Part shown: one piece after another, positions 10,090 to 19,158 of the stretch
Numbering within the stretch: the stretch's first letter is position 1
How the letters are laid out: every line of letters starts with the position of its first letter
Assembly (NCBI RefSeq): GCF_020025155.1
Contig: NZ_CP073751.1
Span: 1,116,001-1,180,000, forward strand
DNA: 64,000 nucleotides
DNA from: Halopseudomonas nanhaiensis
GTDB taxonomy: Bacteria > Pseudomonadota > Gammaproteobacteria > Pseudomonadales > Pseudomonadaceae
Reading direction: 5' to 3'
Position numbers and translations under genes: made by a program
The notes under the pieces: model-generated
Seen by the model: the letters and a program-made list of their open reading frames with translations, nothing else
Told to the model about the DNA's origin: nothing
The model's database searches: none

Positions 10090-10446
10090 ATGAAACGTCT
10101 ACTATGCGCGGTCGGTATCGTGCTTGTCGCGCCGGTCGTCCTGGCCAGCCAGGATGCGAGCCAGTCCATCGAGATCGTCACCGAATTCAACGGACTCGAT
10201 ATCCAGTGGGAGCCGTTGGGTGTTGAGGGTGTGTCCAGTGAAAAGGTCGATCTGACAGGCACGCCGGCAGTCACTGTCACCAACAACAGCAACGAACGCG
10301 TGCTGTGCGAGTTCACCGCGCTGCCGGAGCAGCACGAGCGCACGCCAACCGAACTGCTGGAGCCAAATAGTCGCGTAGTCATGAAGGTGCCCGGCAAGTA
10401 CACCGAAGGCGGCCCTATCGCGGTCCTTGAATGCGAGCGCCAGTGA
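10090..10446 (+). CDS. Small exported protein of unknown function
   Basis: 118 residues beginning MKRLLCAVGIVLVAPVVLAS, a clear Sec signal peptide with likely cleavage near residue 19. The mature part (about 99 residues) is predicted beta-rich, with no recognised catalytic motif and two Cys (CEF and LEC near the end) that might form a disulfide. Start chosen at 10090 because AGGGGA lies a few bases upstream. An earlier in-frame ATG at 10048 would bury the signal peptide. Probably a periplasmic protein; no function assigned. Confidence 0.75.
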   Translation: MKRLLCAVGIVLVAPVVLASQDASQSIEIVTEFNGLDIQWEPLGVEGVSSEKVDLTGTPAVTVTNNSNERVLCEFTALPEQHERTPTELLEPNSRVVMKVPGKYTEGGPIAVLECERQ

Positions 10447-10466
10447 GCATTGCCTGAGCAGAACGC

Positions 10467-10496
10467 GCCAGCCAGGCCGACAGGCCTGCTGCTGGC
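10467..10496. terminator. Hairpin between convergent genes
   Basis: Two stacked stems, GCCAGC/GCTGGC outside and CAGGCC/GGCCTG inside, with a GACA loop and a two-base bulge. It lies between the stop of the small exported protein (+) and the end of norF (-), where a bidirectional terminator is expected. No strong T-run is present on either side. Confidence 0.5.
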
Positions 10497-10497
10497 A

Positions 10498-10740
10498 TCA
10501 CAGACTCAACAGTCCCACCGCGCTGATCACTGCGATCAACCAGCCACTGACCAGCAGCCGGAACAGGCTCGGGGCGTGGCGCAGGTCCATGAACCGGTCG
10601 ATCAGCCACTGACCTTTCAGCACAGTGAGTGCGAGTATGGCCAGCTCCAGGCCGGCGCCGGTCGCGCTGTGTCCAAGCCACCACCCGACAAGTGTCAGTA
10701 TCAGCAGAGCCAGCCAGACGATACGAAGACGTCGTTTCAT
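10498..10740 (-). CDS. norF: NorF-like small membrane protein (cytochrome oxidase subunit IV-like)
   Basis: 80-residue protein with three hydrophobic stretches, beginning MKRRLRIVWLALLIL. It matches the small CyoD/NorF-type membrane proteins that accompany NorE in nor operons. Start set at 10740, not further upstream, because GAGGGAAC overlapping the norE stop gives a good ribosome binding site. Last gene of the norQ-C-B-D-E-F transcription unit, 7 bases after norE. Its exact role is unknown; in other denitrifiers norEF improves nitric oxide reductase activity. Confidence 0.82.
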   Translation of the reverse strand: MKRRLRIVWLALLILTLVGWWLGHSATGAGLELAILALTVLKGQWLIDRFMDLRHAPSLFRLLVSGWLIAVISAVGLLSL

Positions 10741-10747
10741 TGTTCCC

Positions 10748-11350
10748 TCATGGCAGGACATACAATAGGGGGAATAGCACCAGCCACACCAGATCGACCA
10801 TATGCCAGTAGCTTGCCGCCGATTCACGTGCCGACAATGCCTGGCCGGGCTGCGTATAGGCGCCTGCGCGGCTACGGTGAGCTACGCACAGCAGGATGAC
10901 CATGCCTAGCAGCACATGGGCCAGGTGGAAGAACGTGGTGAAGAAGTAGAAGAAATAGAAGGTGTCGGTCCGCAGGTTGTAGCCCGCGCGAAACAACAGC
11001 ACGTATTCGCTGATCTTGACGAGCACATAGGCTGCACCGCACAGCGCACCGAGAACGAAGCAGCGGCTGATACGGGGCGTCGGGGAGGCCGCGCCAGCTA
11101 CCCCGCGGGCGACGAAGTAACTGCCGGTAAGCAGGAGCAGCGTATTGGCCAGCCCTGCCACCGGATGCAGCGTGGCAACGCCGGCGCTGAACATGTCCGG
11201 CCCCCGCTGTCGCGCATGGGCCATGGCGATGATCAGGATGCCGAACACCAATAATTCGGCGAGGATGAAAATCCACATGGCCAGATCACCCGGCAGGCGA
11301 GGTTCGGCGGCAGCACGGCGCGACAGGTAGGCTCGGGGTGTCTGGTTCAT
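10748..11350 (-). CDS. norE: NorE, haem-copper oxidase subunit III family
   Basis: 200-residue membrane protein with about five helices. LPGDLAMWIFILAELLVFG near the N-terminus and FYFFYFFTTFFHLAHVLLGM plus SYWHMVDLVWLVLFPLLYV at the end are typical of cytochrome oxidase subunit III relatives called NorE. Accessory to the NorCB nitric oxide reductase. Its ATG overlaps the norD stop (ATGA, 11347-11350), so translation is coupled. Not to be confused with an aerobic CoxC, since no oxidase genes are adjacent. Confidence 0.9.
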   Translation of the reverse strand: MNQTPRAYLSRRAAAEPRLPGDLAMWIFILAELLVFGILIIAMAHARQRGPDMFSAGVATLHPVAGLANTLLLLTGSYFVARGVAGAASPTPRISRCFVLGALCGAAYVLVKISEYVLLFRAGYNLRTDTFYFFYFFTTFFHLAHVLLGMVILLCVAHRSRAGAYTQPGQALSARESAASYWHMVDLVWLVLFPLLYVLP

Positions 11351-13188
11351 GGCGTGCGTCCGGTTAACAGCAGGTACAGCTTCGGCAACAGCTCGGGCAG
11401 TTCGCTGGCCTGATGGATCAACTGGTAGCGCTGCTGCCCGAACAGGTAGGGCAGATAATCCGACGCCTGCTGGTCGATGGTCACGCAGAACGGCTCGACG
11501 CCGGCACGCCGGGCTTCCACCAGCGCATGCCGGGTGTCTTCCATACCGTAACGACCTTCATAGATATCCAGATCATTCGGCTTGCCGTCGGTCAGCATCA
11601 GCAACAGGCGTTGCTCGGCGGGCTGGTCCTTGAGTATCTCGGTGGCCTGGCGTATGGCTGCGCCCATGCGGGTGTAGTACCCCGGTCTGAGATCCTGTAT
11701 GCGGCCGCGTACCGGGTCGCCCCAGGGCTCGGCAAAATTCTTGATGAGATTGAAACGCACGTGGTCGCGGCGTCGGGAGGAAAAGCCGTACATGGCAAAG
11801 GCGTCATCTCCGGCATCCAGCGCCTCGCCGAACAGATGCAGGCCATCACGTATGACCTCGATGACCTGATGTTCATTGTCCGCCCAGGCTTCGGTCGACA
11901 GAGACAGGTCGGCGAGAACCAGGCAAGCGAGGTCACGGTGCGCCGGCCGCTCGCTCTGCCAGATCGCCGGCTGGGCCGTGGCGCGACCTAGCACGCGGTC
12001 GGTGGCGAAGTGCACGCAGGCCTGCAGATCCAGTTCGGTGCCGGCGGTTTGCCGCTTCATGCGAATCCGTTGCGGACGCAGCGCTTCGAACTGGCACCGC
12101 AGGCGTTGCGCCAGCGGTGCCAGGCGGGGTGGAAGAGCGCAGGGCTGCGTGTTGCGCGCCAGATAGGGAATGATCCTGCAGTGGCGGGTGCGAAGGGTCT
12201 GCTTGCGCCAGTCCCACTCCGGGAACAGCGCGCCATCGCCAAGCGGTATGTCGTCCTCTGCTGCGGAGGGCAGGTCCATGTCCAGGCGCAGCCGCGAGGC
12301 GCCCGGTTGGCCGCTGCGCGAGAGGCTGAGTTTCTCCAGGTCATCGGCGACCTTCTGCGCGTCGTCGTCGTCGCTGTCGTCGGCGCAGCGATCAAGAGGA
12401 ATGTATTCCGACCAGGAAAACAGGCTCTCCAGGCGAAACACGATCAGCCCGTCGCGTCCTTCGGCATCGTCGACGTACTCGCCGCGCTTGCGGCCCTTGC
12501 CCTGGCGCACCGAACCAGGCGTGCTGGGCGTCCCATCCGGCCCGTCTCGGCGCGATACCGGCGCCTGAACCGTGTCCGCCGGATAGAGCCACAAGGGCAC
12601 AGGCAATGGATCGCCCGGCGCGCCGGGCAGTTCAGTCTGACTGCCCGGTTCGAGGAGCGCGGCCTGTATACAGGCCTCGCGCCGCGCCTGCGCACCGCTC
12701 AGCGGATGCTCGCGACGCAGCATGACCACCTCTTCGGCCAGCCGCTTATACAGCGACAACAGCCCTGGGTAGCGATCGAGCGTGGCGGTTACCAGCCGCT
12801 GGTTCATGGGCAGCCATTGCTCCACAACGCTCTGAGGCGCCTCGCTGGCCAACGCCACCAACCACAGATACAGGTCACGGTTGGCCTGTGGGGTCGGAAA
12901 CACGGCCAGCGTTTCGGGCAGGCGGACGGTGTCAGCGTCGCGCCAGGCCAGCGCGTGATTCAGACCGGTGCCGGCAATCTTCTGCAGAAAACCCCGTGGC
13001 GGGCGCAGTCTGCGTTCGGTGCTGGGTTTGACCGACAGGGCCGGGTCGCCACCGAAGGCGCGAAATACCATCGCCAGGCGCGGTGCCTCGGTATCCAGCT
13101 GCACGGCTGCGGCCGGGAATCCGGTGCGGGCGACGCGGGTGATGAAGTTGTGCCAGCGGATGCCTACGGCTTCTTCCATGGTCGTCAT
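11347..13188 (-). CDS. norD: NorD, nitric oxide reductase activation protein (VWA domain)
   Basis: Cytoplasmic protein that works with the AAA+ ATPase NorQ to activate nitric oxide reductase. 613 residues. A C-terminal von Willebrand A domain shows the metal-site motif DLSLS in LACLVLADLSLSTEAW, then TRMGAAIRQATEIL and LLLMLTDGKPND. Start set at ATG 13188 (MTTMEEAVGIRWHNF), which matches NorD N-termini. A possible GTG at 13221 would lie in the loop of a perfect hairpin and is unlikely to be used. Separated from norB by 63 bases that contain that hairpin. Confidence 0.93.
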   Translation of the reverse strand: MTTMEEAVGIRWHNFITRVARTGFPAAAVQLDTEAPRLAMVFRAFGGDPALSVKPSTERRLRPPRGFLQKIAGTGLNHALAWRDADTVRLPETLAVFPTPQANRDLYLWLVALASEAPQSVVEQWLPMNQRLVTATLDRYPGLLSLYKRLAEEVVMLRREHPLSGAQARREACIQAALLEPGSQTELPGAPGDPLPVPLWLYPADTVQAPVSRRDGPDGTPSTPGSVRQGKGRKRGEYVDDAEGRDGLIVFRLESLFSWSEYIPLDRCADDSDDDDAQKVADDLEKLSLSRSGQPGASRLRLDMDLPSAAEDDIPLGDGALFPEWDWRKQTLRTRHCRIIPYLARNTQPCALPPRLAPLAQRLRCQFEALRPQRIRMKRQTAGTELDLQACVHFATDRVLGRATAQPAIWQSERPAHRDLACLVLADLSLSTEAWADNEHQVIEVIRDGLHLFGEALDAGDDAFAMYGFSSRRRDHVRFNLIKNFAEPWGDPVRGRIQDLRPGYYTRMGAAIRQATEILKDQPAEQRLLLMLTDGKPNDLDIYEGRYGMEDTRHALVEARRAGVEPFCVTIDQQASDYLPYLFGQQRYQLIHQASELPELLPKLYLLLTGRTP

Positions 13189-13206
13189 CTCTTGCTGGTA
13201 AAGGGT

Positions 13207-13236
13207 TGCAGGAGCCGGCACGCGTCGGCTCCTGCA
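13207..13236. other. Perfect inverted repeat between norB and norD
   Basis: 11-bp arms TGCAGGAGCCG and CGGCTCCTGCA with an 8-base loop, in the 63-base gap after norB. No T-tract follows on the transcribed (-) strand, so it is better read as a 3' mRNA stabiliser or attenuator. It would keep norCB message abundant and lower norDEF. Confidence 0.6.
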
Positions 13237-13251
13237 GGGTTGCCTGCCGAG

Positions 13252-14697
<1,446 letters not shown>

Positions 14698-15144
14698 TCA
14701 GCCTTCGTTGTTCGGCGGCCACTCGTTGGTATCGATGCGTGAAGTCCAGATCAGGAATTCGGCCAGATCATTGGCTTCCTGCTCGGTCAGGTGGAACTGG
14801 GGCATCTGCCTGCGACCCGGTGCACCGGTAGGCATGGCGTCCATCCAGGCCTTGAAGTAGATCTTGAAGATCTCCTCGTTTCCCATGCCGCGGCGTACGA
14901 AGACGTTGCCCAGCTCGGGAGCAAAATAGGCGCCTTCGCCGAGCAGCGAATGGCAGCCGACGCAGTTGTTCTTCTCCCAGATCTCCTTGCCATGGGCCAC
15001 GGCCTCGGTCAGCTGATCCCGGTTCTCGCGTTCAGGGATAGCCACGACCGTGTCGAATGTCAGCCCGATGAAAAGCAGCATGAAAAACATGCCGCCCCCG
15101 TAGTAGATGTTGCGAGCCATTCCCTTGGTGAAGCGCTCCGACAT
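14698..15144 (-). CDS. norC: Nitric oxide reductase cytochrome c subunit NorC
   Basis: 148-residue membrane-anchored cytochrome c that feeds electrons to NorB. One N-terminal helix (IYYGGGMFFMLLFIGLTF) is followed by a periplasmic domain with a single haem c site CVGCH. A Met ligand is likely in the segment RRQMPQFHLTEQE. Haem attachment would depend on the Ccm genes at the right end of this window. Lies 32 bases after norQ and 39 before norB. Confidence 0.97.
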   Translation of the reverse strand: MSERFTKGMARNIYYGGGMFFMLLFIGLTFDTVVAIPERENRDQLTEAVAHGKEIWEKNNCVGCHSLLGEGAYFAPELGNVFVRRGMGNEEIFKIYFKAWMDAMPTGAPGRRQMPQFHLTEQEANDLAEFLIWTSRIDTNEWPPNNEG

Positions 15145-15176
15145 GATGGTCTCTCCTGATGTGTCAGCTGACGTGG

Positions 15177-16031
15177 TCAGGCTGGCGCAGAGTGCGCACG
15201 GCCCTGTAGGGGTTGATCGGGGAAGAAGGCGCGCGCCACGTCCATGATCGCCGCCTGGGTACTGGCGTCATCGGATAGCGGTTGAGCCAGACAGGCGCGG
15301 CAGGTGCTGATCGGATCCAGTCCGGCCATGAGCATGCGTGCGGCATGAATCAGCAGTCGTGTTGACGGGGCTTCTTCCAGGTCATGCTGGCCGAGATGGC
15401 GCAGAGCGTGTCCAAGGCGTACCAGCTGTGCACACCGCTCGGCATCGAGTCCCGATTCGGCGCGTATGATCTGCTGCTCGGCCGGTGCCGGGGGGTAGTC
15501 GAACGCCATTGCGACGAAGCGCTGGCGGGTGCTCGGTTTGAGACCTTTGAGCAGGTTCCTGTAGCCGGGGTTGTAGGACACCACAAGCATGAAGCCAGGC
15601 GCGGCTTCCAGGCATTCGCCGGTCGCGTCGAGCGGCAGGATGCGGCGATCATCAGCCAGCGGATGGAGCACGACCGTGATGTCCTTGCGCGCCTCGATGA
15701 CTTCGTCCAGGTAGCAGATCGCGCCCTCACGCACCGCACGGGTGAGAGGACCGTCCTGCCAGAACGTGCCATTGCTGCCGATCAGGTGACGGCCGACCAG
15801 ATCGGCGGTGGTCAGGTCGTCGTGACAGGCTACGGTGTACAGTTTGCGACCCAATCTGTCGGCCATATGCTGGACAAAGCGGGTCTTGCCGCAGCCGGTC
15901 GGCCCCTTGATCAGCACGGGCAACGCGTGACGATCGGCATGTTCGAAAAGCGATACCTCGTTGCCGCAGGGCTGGTAGAAATGCGGCGTTGGCAAGCCGG
16001 CAAGCGGCGCAACGGTGGCAGAGGCGTTCAT
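15177..16031 (-). CDS. norQ: NorQ (NirQ) AAA+ ATPase for NO reductase activation
   Basis: MoxR-like AAA+ ATPase of the CbbQ/NirQ/NorQ family, which partners NorD. 284 residues. Walker A is GPTGCGKT, and Walker B lies in AICYLDEVIEARKD. The start at 16031 (MNASATVAPL) follows GGGAGT; an upstream in-frame ATG has no such site. First gene of the nor operon here, directly downstream of a sigma-54-type promoter and three NorR-type boxes. It is called nirQ in Pseudomonas species where it lies near nir genes. Confidence 0.95.
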   Translation of the reverse strand: MNASATVAPLAGLPTPHFYQPCGNEVSLFEHADRHALPVLIKGPTGCGKTRFVQHMADRLGRKLYTVACHDDLTTADLVGRHLIGSNGTFWQDGPLTRAVREGAICYLDEVIEARKDITVVLHPLADDRRILPLDATGECLEAAPGFMLVVSYNPGYRNLLKGLKPSTRQRFVAMAFDYPPAPAEQQIIRAESGLDAERCAQLVRLGHALRHLGQHDLEEAPSTRLLIHAARMLMAGLDPISTCRACLAQPLSDDASTQAAIMDVARAFFPDQPLQGRAHSAPA

Positions 16032-16068
16032 GATTACTCCCGTGATGCGTTGATAACGACAGGAGCTA

Positions 16069-16084
16069 ATCAAGCTTCATGCCA
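16069..16084 (-). promoter_or_regulatory. Sigma-54 promoter of the nor operon
   Basis: On the - strand the sequence is TGGCATGAAGCTTGAT, against the -24/-12 consensus TGGCACGNNNNTTGCW. Only the sixth and fifteenth positions differ. It lies 37 bases before the norQ start codon. NorR is a sigma-54 activator encoded 6.5 kb away, and three NorR-type boxes lie upstream. Confidence 0.75.
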
Positions 16085-16089
16085 CTTTG

Positions 16090-16102
16090 TAAAGTATTGA
16101 AA
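16090..16102 (-). promoter_or_regulatory. Possible IHF site in the nor promoter
   Basis: On the - strand TTTCAATACTTTA matches the IHF consensus WATCAANNNNTTR with one mismatch. It lies in an AT-rich stretch between the -24/-12 promoter and the nearest NorR-type box, where a DNA-bending protein would help looping. Confidence 0.4.
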
Positions 16103-16125
16103 ATAAAAGGTTATTTCGCATTCAT

Positions 16126-16138
16126 GGTGAAATGTACC
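16126..16138. promoter_or_regulatory. NorR-type box 1 (proximal) upstream of norQ
   Basis: GGTGAAATGTACC fits the NorR core GGT-N7-ACC. It is the nearest of three such boxes, 41 bases upstream of the sigma-54 promoter, a usual enhancer distance. Confidence 0.7.
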
Positions 16139-16151
16139 TTGGCATGCGAAG

Positions 16152-16164
16152 GGTGGTTTCCACC
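16152..16164. promoter_or_regulatory. NorR-type box 2 upstream of norQ
   Basis: GGTGGTTTCCACC fits GGT-N7-ACC and is nearly a full palindrome. Centre is 26 bases from box 1. Confidence 0.7.
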
Positions 16165-16171
16165 ACTACAG

Positions 16172-16184
16172 GGTACAAATCACC
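16172..16184. promoter_or_regulatory. NorR-type box 3 (distal) upstream of norQ
   Basis: GGTACAAATCACC fits GGT-N7-ACC. Its last five bases overlap the stop end of the ybaN-like gene. Centre is 20 bases from box 2. Confidence 0.65.
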
Positions 16185-16554
16185 GTTCTTCGGTTCCCGG
16201 CTCGCGACGGGTCCAAAGCCAGCAGGCGACCCCTGCCAGGAGTCCGGTAAGGACCCAGCGCAGCCAGAGCGGCGCTGGTGCGATCCACAGACTCACCACG
16301 CTGAGGGTCATCAGCGCAGACGCGCCGTACTTCGCGCGTCGGGGCACGGCGCGGTTGTCTCGCCAGTCGGTGATCAGGGGGCCGAAGTGAGGATGAGCCA
16401 GCAGTCGTCGTTCCAGGTCCGGCCAGCCGCGCGCCCCGGCCCAGGCAGCAAGCAGGACGAAGGGTACGGTCGGCAGCCCCGGAAGCACGACGCCGATGGC
16501 GCCCACTGCGAGCGCCGCACTCGCCAGCGCCCGCCAGGCATAATTCCGGATCAC
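16180..16554 (-). CDS. DUF454 (YbaN-like) inner-membrane protein
   Basis: 124-residue membrane protein with two to three hydrophobic segments. The signature GAIGVVLPGLPTVPFVLLAAWAGARG near the N-terminus, followed by HPHFGPLITDWRDNRAVPRRAK, is diagnostic of the DUF454/YbaN family. Function unknown. It uses a GTG start that overlaps the dnr stop (GTGA, 16551-16554), so it is translationally coupled to dnr. A DUF454 gene also accompanies dnr in P. aeruginosa. Confidence 0.9.
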   Translation of the reverse strand: MIRNYAWRALASAALAVGAIGVVLPGLPTVPFVLLAAWAGARGWPDLERRLLAHPHFGPLITDWRDNRAVPRRAKYGASALMTLSVVSLWIAPAPLWLRWVLTGLLAGVACWLWTRREPGTEER

Positions 16555-17249
16555 GCAGGGTTGCCGCCAAACTCGTCGAGCAGGCGGCTCATGCTGGGAA
16601 TGCGTATGTGGCGGCCGCAGGTTTCGATCAGATCCATCTGGCGCAGGCTGGCCATGACCCGCGACAGGGTCTCGGGCTTGATCGACAGTCGCGCGGCAAT
16701 CAGCCCTTTCGGTAGAAGCAGATCGAGCTCGGCTTCGTCGGCCGCGCGGTCCTTAACCTGAGCGACGAGATACAGGGCGAACCGCTGCGTTGCGTTCTGC
16801 AGTGTGAGGTTCTCCAGCTCGTCGAGGCGCTGATGCAGGCGCACGCTCAAATGGCCGAGCAGATGCAGACAGGTCTGCGGGTTCTGCTGGAGGCATTCGA
16901 GCATCAAACGGTTGGAGAAGCTGAGCAGATGCACCGGCTCGAGGGTTTCCGCGCAGACTGGGTACACCGGTTTTTGCAGGAACATGACCGCCTCGGCGAA
17001 GGTCTGTCCTGCCTGAATGATTTCGACGACCTTTTCCTTGCCATCGGCCGAAATGCGAAACAGCTTGACCTTGCCGCGCAGCACCATGAAAAAGCGCTCG
17101 GCCGGATCGCTCTGGCGGAAAATCAGCGCCATCGGGTGATAATCGCGGTACTGCGCTTCGGCCATAATGCGCGCCTGGATATCCGCGGCGAACAGCGACA
17201 GCATCGGCTGACGCAGGACCTGATCGCGATAGTCTGTGGGCAGTTGCAT
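16551..17249 (-). CDS. dnr: Dnr-type transcriptional regulator (Crp/Fnr family, NO-responsive)
   Basis: Activator of denitrification genes that responds to NO through haem in the Dnr class. 232 residues: cyclic-nucleotide-like sensor domain (about 20-140), dimerisation helix, and a C-terminal winged helix with LPKGLIAARLSIKPETLSRVMASLR as recognition region. The E-x2-SR reading head predicts TTGAC-N4-GTCAA sites. The N-terminal Cys cluster of FNR/ANR is absent, separating it from Anr. A perfect such box lies upstream of its own start, so control by Anr or itself is likely. Confidence 0.93.
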   Translation of the reverse strand: MQLPTDYRDQVLRQPMLSLFAADIQARIMAEAQYRDYHPMALIFRQSDPAERFFMVLRGKVKLFRISADGKEKVVEIIQAGQTFAEAVMFLQKPVYPVCAETLEPVHLLSFSNRLMLECLQQNPQTCLHLLGHLSVRLHQRLDELENLTLQNATQRFALYLVAQVKDRAADEAELDLLLPKGLIAARLSIKPETLSRVMASLRQMDLIETCGRHIRIPSMSRLLDEFGGNPA

Positions 17250-17291
17250 GGGGGTCGCAGCCTCGAGAGAACCTGCGGTCAGCGTAGTGAT

Positions 17292-17305
17292 TTGACCTCG
17301 GTCAA
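17292..17305. promoter_or_regulatory. ANR/DNR box upstream of dnr
   Basis: TTGACCTCGGTCAA is a perfect TTGAC-N4-GTCAA dyad, 42 bases before the dnr start codon. Position suits a class II activation site. Confidence 0.85.
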
Positions 17306-17354
17306 ACCATGCCCAGGAGGGGGTACGGCGGGGGTAGTCGCAGCGGCAGCATGG

Positions 17355-17374
17355 AGGTACCTAATGAGGTACCT
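17355..17374. terminator. Hairpin across the modC stop codon
   Basis: The palindromic octamer AGGTACCT occurs twice, separated by AATG, allowing an 8-bp stem. It straddles the modC stop at 17361. No T-run follows on the - strand, so it is a weak terminator or attenuator between modABC and dnr. Confidence 0.45.
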
Positions 17375-18446
17375 GATCGAGCAGTGAGACAGCCTTGACC
17401 AGAGCGAATATTCGCTGTCCCTCGGCGAGCCCCAGGTCCTGCGCTGACCAGCTGCTGATTTCGGCGAGCAGCGGCTGGCCGCTGATCAGGCGCCCCCTGA
17501 CGATGACCCGACCGTCCGTGGCGGGGTACACCGCCTCGATGGTGTAGGGCAGTTGATTGAGGATGCTCACTCCGGTGGGCCGCTGCAGCGCCAGACTTAC
17601 ATCACGGGCACCGATACGCAGCCGCGCGGTGACAGGGCCTGCAGACTGGCACGAGTGAGTCGGCAGCCTCAACGCGAGCTCGCCCGAGCGGAACACCTGA
17701 AGGTCGGGGTGCGGGCCGGATTCGAGGTTACCCAGCAGTACCGTCGCCGGCCCGGAATCACTGAACAGCGGCGAATCGGGGCGAGCCAGGGCCTGTTGCA
17801 ATGGCTCGACTACCGTAATCCGGCCATCCTGCATCAGGGCTACCTGATCGGCCAGGCGCTCGATCTCATGGGCAGCATGGCTGACGTAGAGAATCGGCAC
17901 GCCGGCCTCACCGGCCAAGCGCTCGAGAAACGGCAGGATTTCCCGCTTGCTTACAGCGTCGAGCGCCGACAGCGGTTCATCGAGCAGCAGCAGATTCGGA
18001 CTGGCCAACAGGGCCCGACCCAGGGCCACCCGCTGGCGCTGTCCCCCGGATAGCTGATCGGCTCGGCGCTCAAGCAGAGGCTCGAGGGCGAGCAGATCGA
18101 TCGCCTGATCCGGCGGCATCCTGCGTTGCCCGGGCGGGGTGCGCTGGTAGCCGTACAGCAGATTCTCGCGCACACCGAGGTGCGGGAGCAGGGACGACTC
18201 CTGAAACACCAGACCGACCCGACGGCGCTCCAGCGGGACGAAAATGTTTCCGGCCTGCCATGTCTGATCGTTGAAACGCACCACGGCATGCGGGGCGCGC
18301 TCGAGACCCGCGATGATGCGCAGCAGGCTGGTCTTGCCGCAACCGGAACGGCCGAATACGGCCGTGACGCCTGTGCTGGGCAGTTCGCTATCGATCTCGA
18401 GCGAGGTGCCTGTTCGCCGCAGTCGTGCCTGAACGCGCAACGTCAT
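17361..18446 (-). CDS. modC: Molybdate ABC transporter ATP-binding protein ModC
   Basis: ATPase of the molybdate importer. 361 residues. Walker A GRSGCGKTS (about 32-40), signature LSGGQRQRVALGRALL, Walker B LLLLDEPLSALD. The C-terminal third (about 290-355) fits the Mop/TOBE molybdate-binding domain found in ModC. Its start overlaps the modB stop by four bases (ATGA). Molybdate supply serves nitrate reductase, explaining its place among denitrification genes. Confidence 0.95.
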   Translation of the reverse strand: MTLRVQARLRRTGTSLEIDSELPSTGVTAVFGRSGCGKTSLLRIIAGLERAPHAVVRFNDQTWQAGNIFVPLERRRVGLVFQESSLLPHLGVRENLLYGYQRTPPGQRRMPPDQAIDLLALEPLLERRADQLSGGQRQRVALGRALLASPNLLLLDEPLSALDAVSKREILPFLERLAGEAGVPILYVSHAAHEIERLADQVALMQDGRITVVEPLQQALARPDSPLFSDSGPATVLLGNLESGPHPDLQVFRSGELALRLPTHSCQSAGPVTARLRIGARDVSLALQRPTGVSILNQLPYTIEAVYPATDGRVIVRGRLISGQPLLAEISSWSAQDLGLAEGQRIFALVKAVSLLDQVPH

Positions 18447-19132
18447 GGCTGCACGACCGGCGGCTTGCGATTGCCTGCCAGATAGATCACCGACAGCACC
18501 GCGAACGCGCAGCCGAGCAGCAATAGCGACAGACGATGCGCGGCGGGGTAGTTCATCGCCTCGGCATGCGAATAGATGGTGGTGGACAGCACGTGCGTTT
18601 CGCCCGGGATGCTGCCACCGATCATCAGGATCACGCCGAATTCCCCCAGGGTGTGCGCGAAGGTCAGGGTGGCGGCGATGATGAAACCGTTGCGGGCCAG
18701 CGGCAGGGTTATGCTCAGGAAGCGATCGAGCGGGCCGGCGCCCAGCGAAGCGGCGACCTCATGCGGGCGTCTGCCCATCTGCCGAAACGCCTGCTGCAAC
18801 GGTTGTACGGCGAAGGGGAGCGAGTAGATAACCGAGCCGATCAGAATGCCCTCGAAACTGAACGCCAGATGCGTCAGCCCGATGGACTCCAGCGTTCTGC
18901 CAATCCACCCGTGTGGCCCTAGCATGAGCAGCAGGTAGAAGCCCAGCACGGTCGGCGGCAGCACCAGGGGCAATGCGACCAGCGCCTGCACCAGCGAGCG
19001 TAACCGACTCGTTCCCGCAGCGAGCCACAGAGCCAGCGGTGTCGCCAGGAGCATGAGCAGCAGCGTGGTGTAAAGACAGAGCTTAAGGGTGACGCGGATG
19101 GCCAGCCAGTCAGCCGGGCTAAGGGTCAGCAT
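18443..19132 (-). CDS. modB: Molybdate ABC transporter permease ModB
   Basis: Inner-membrane channel subunit of the molybdate importer. 229 residues with about five helices. The ATPase-contact loop EVAASLGAGPLDRFLSITLPLARNG is the EAA motif of ABC permeases. PLVLPPTVLGFYLLLMLG and HTLGEFGVILMIGGSIPGET are typical of ModB. 26 bases separate it from modA and it overlaps modC. Confidence 0.96.
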   Translation of the reverse strand: MLTLSPADWLAIRVTLKLCLYTTLLLMLLATPLALWLAAGTSRLRSLVQALVALPLVLPPTVLGFYLLLMLGPHGWIGRTLESIGLTHLAFSFEGILIGSVIYSLPFAVQPLQQAFRQMGRRPHEVAASLGAGPLDRFLSITLPLARNGFIIAATLTFAHTLGEFGVILMIGGSIPGETHVLSTTIYSHAEAMNYPAAHRLSLLLLGCAFAVLSVIYLAGNRKPPVVQP

Positions 19133-19158
19133 CGTTCACTCATCAATGACCGGCCACG

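Noticed and set aside
15168..15180. CTGAC-N3-GTCAG near the norQ-norC junction as an internal ANR/DNR box
   Set aside because: Spacer is 3 rather than 4 and both outer bases differ from TTGAC/GTCAA; a separate Dnr-driven norC promoter is not supported.
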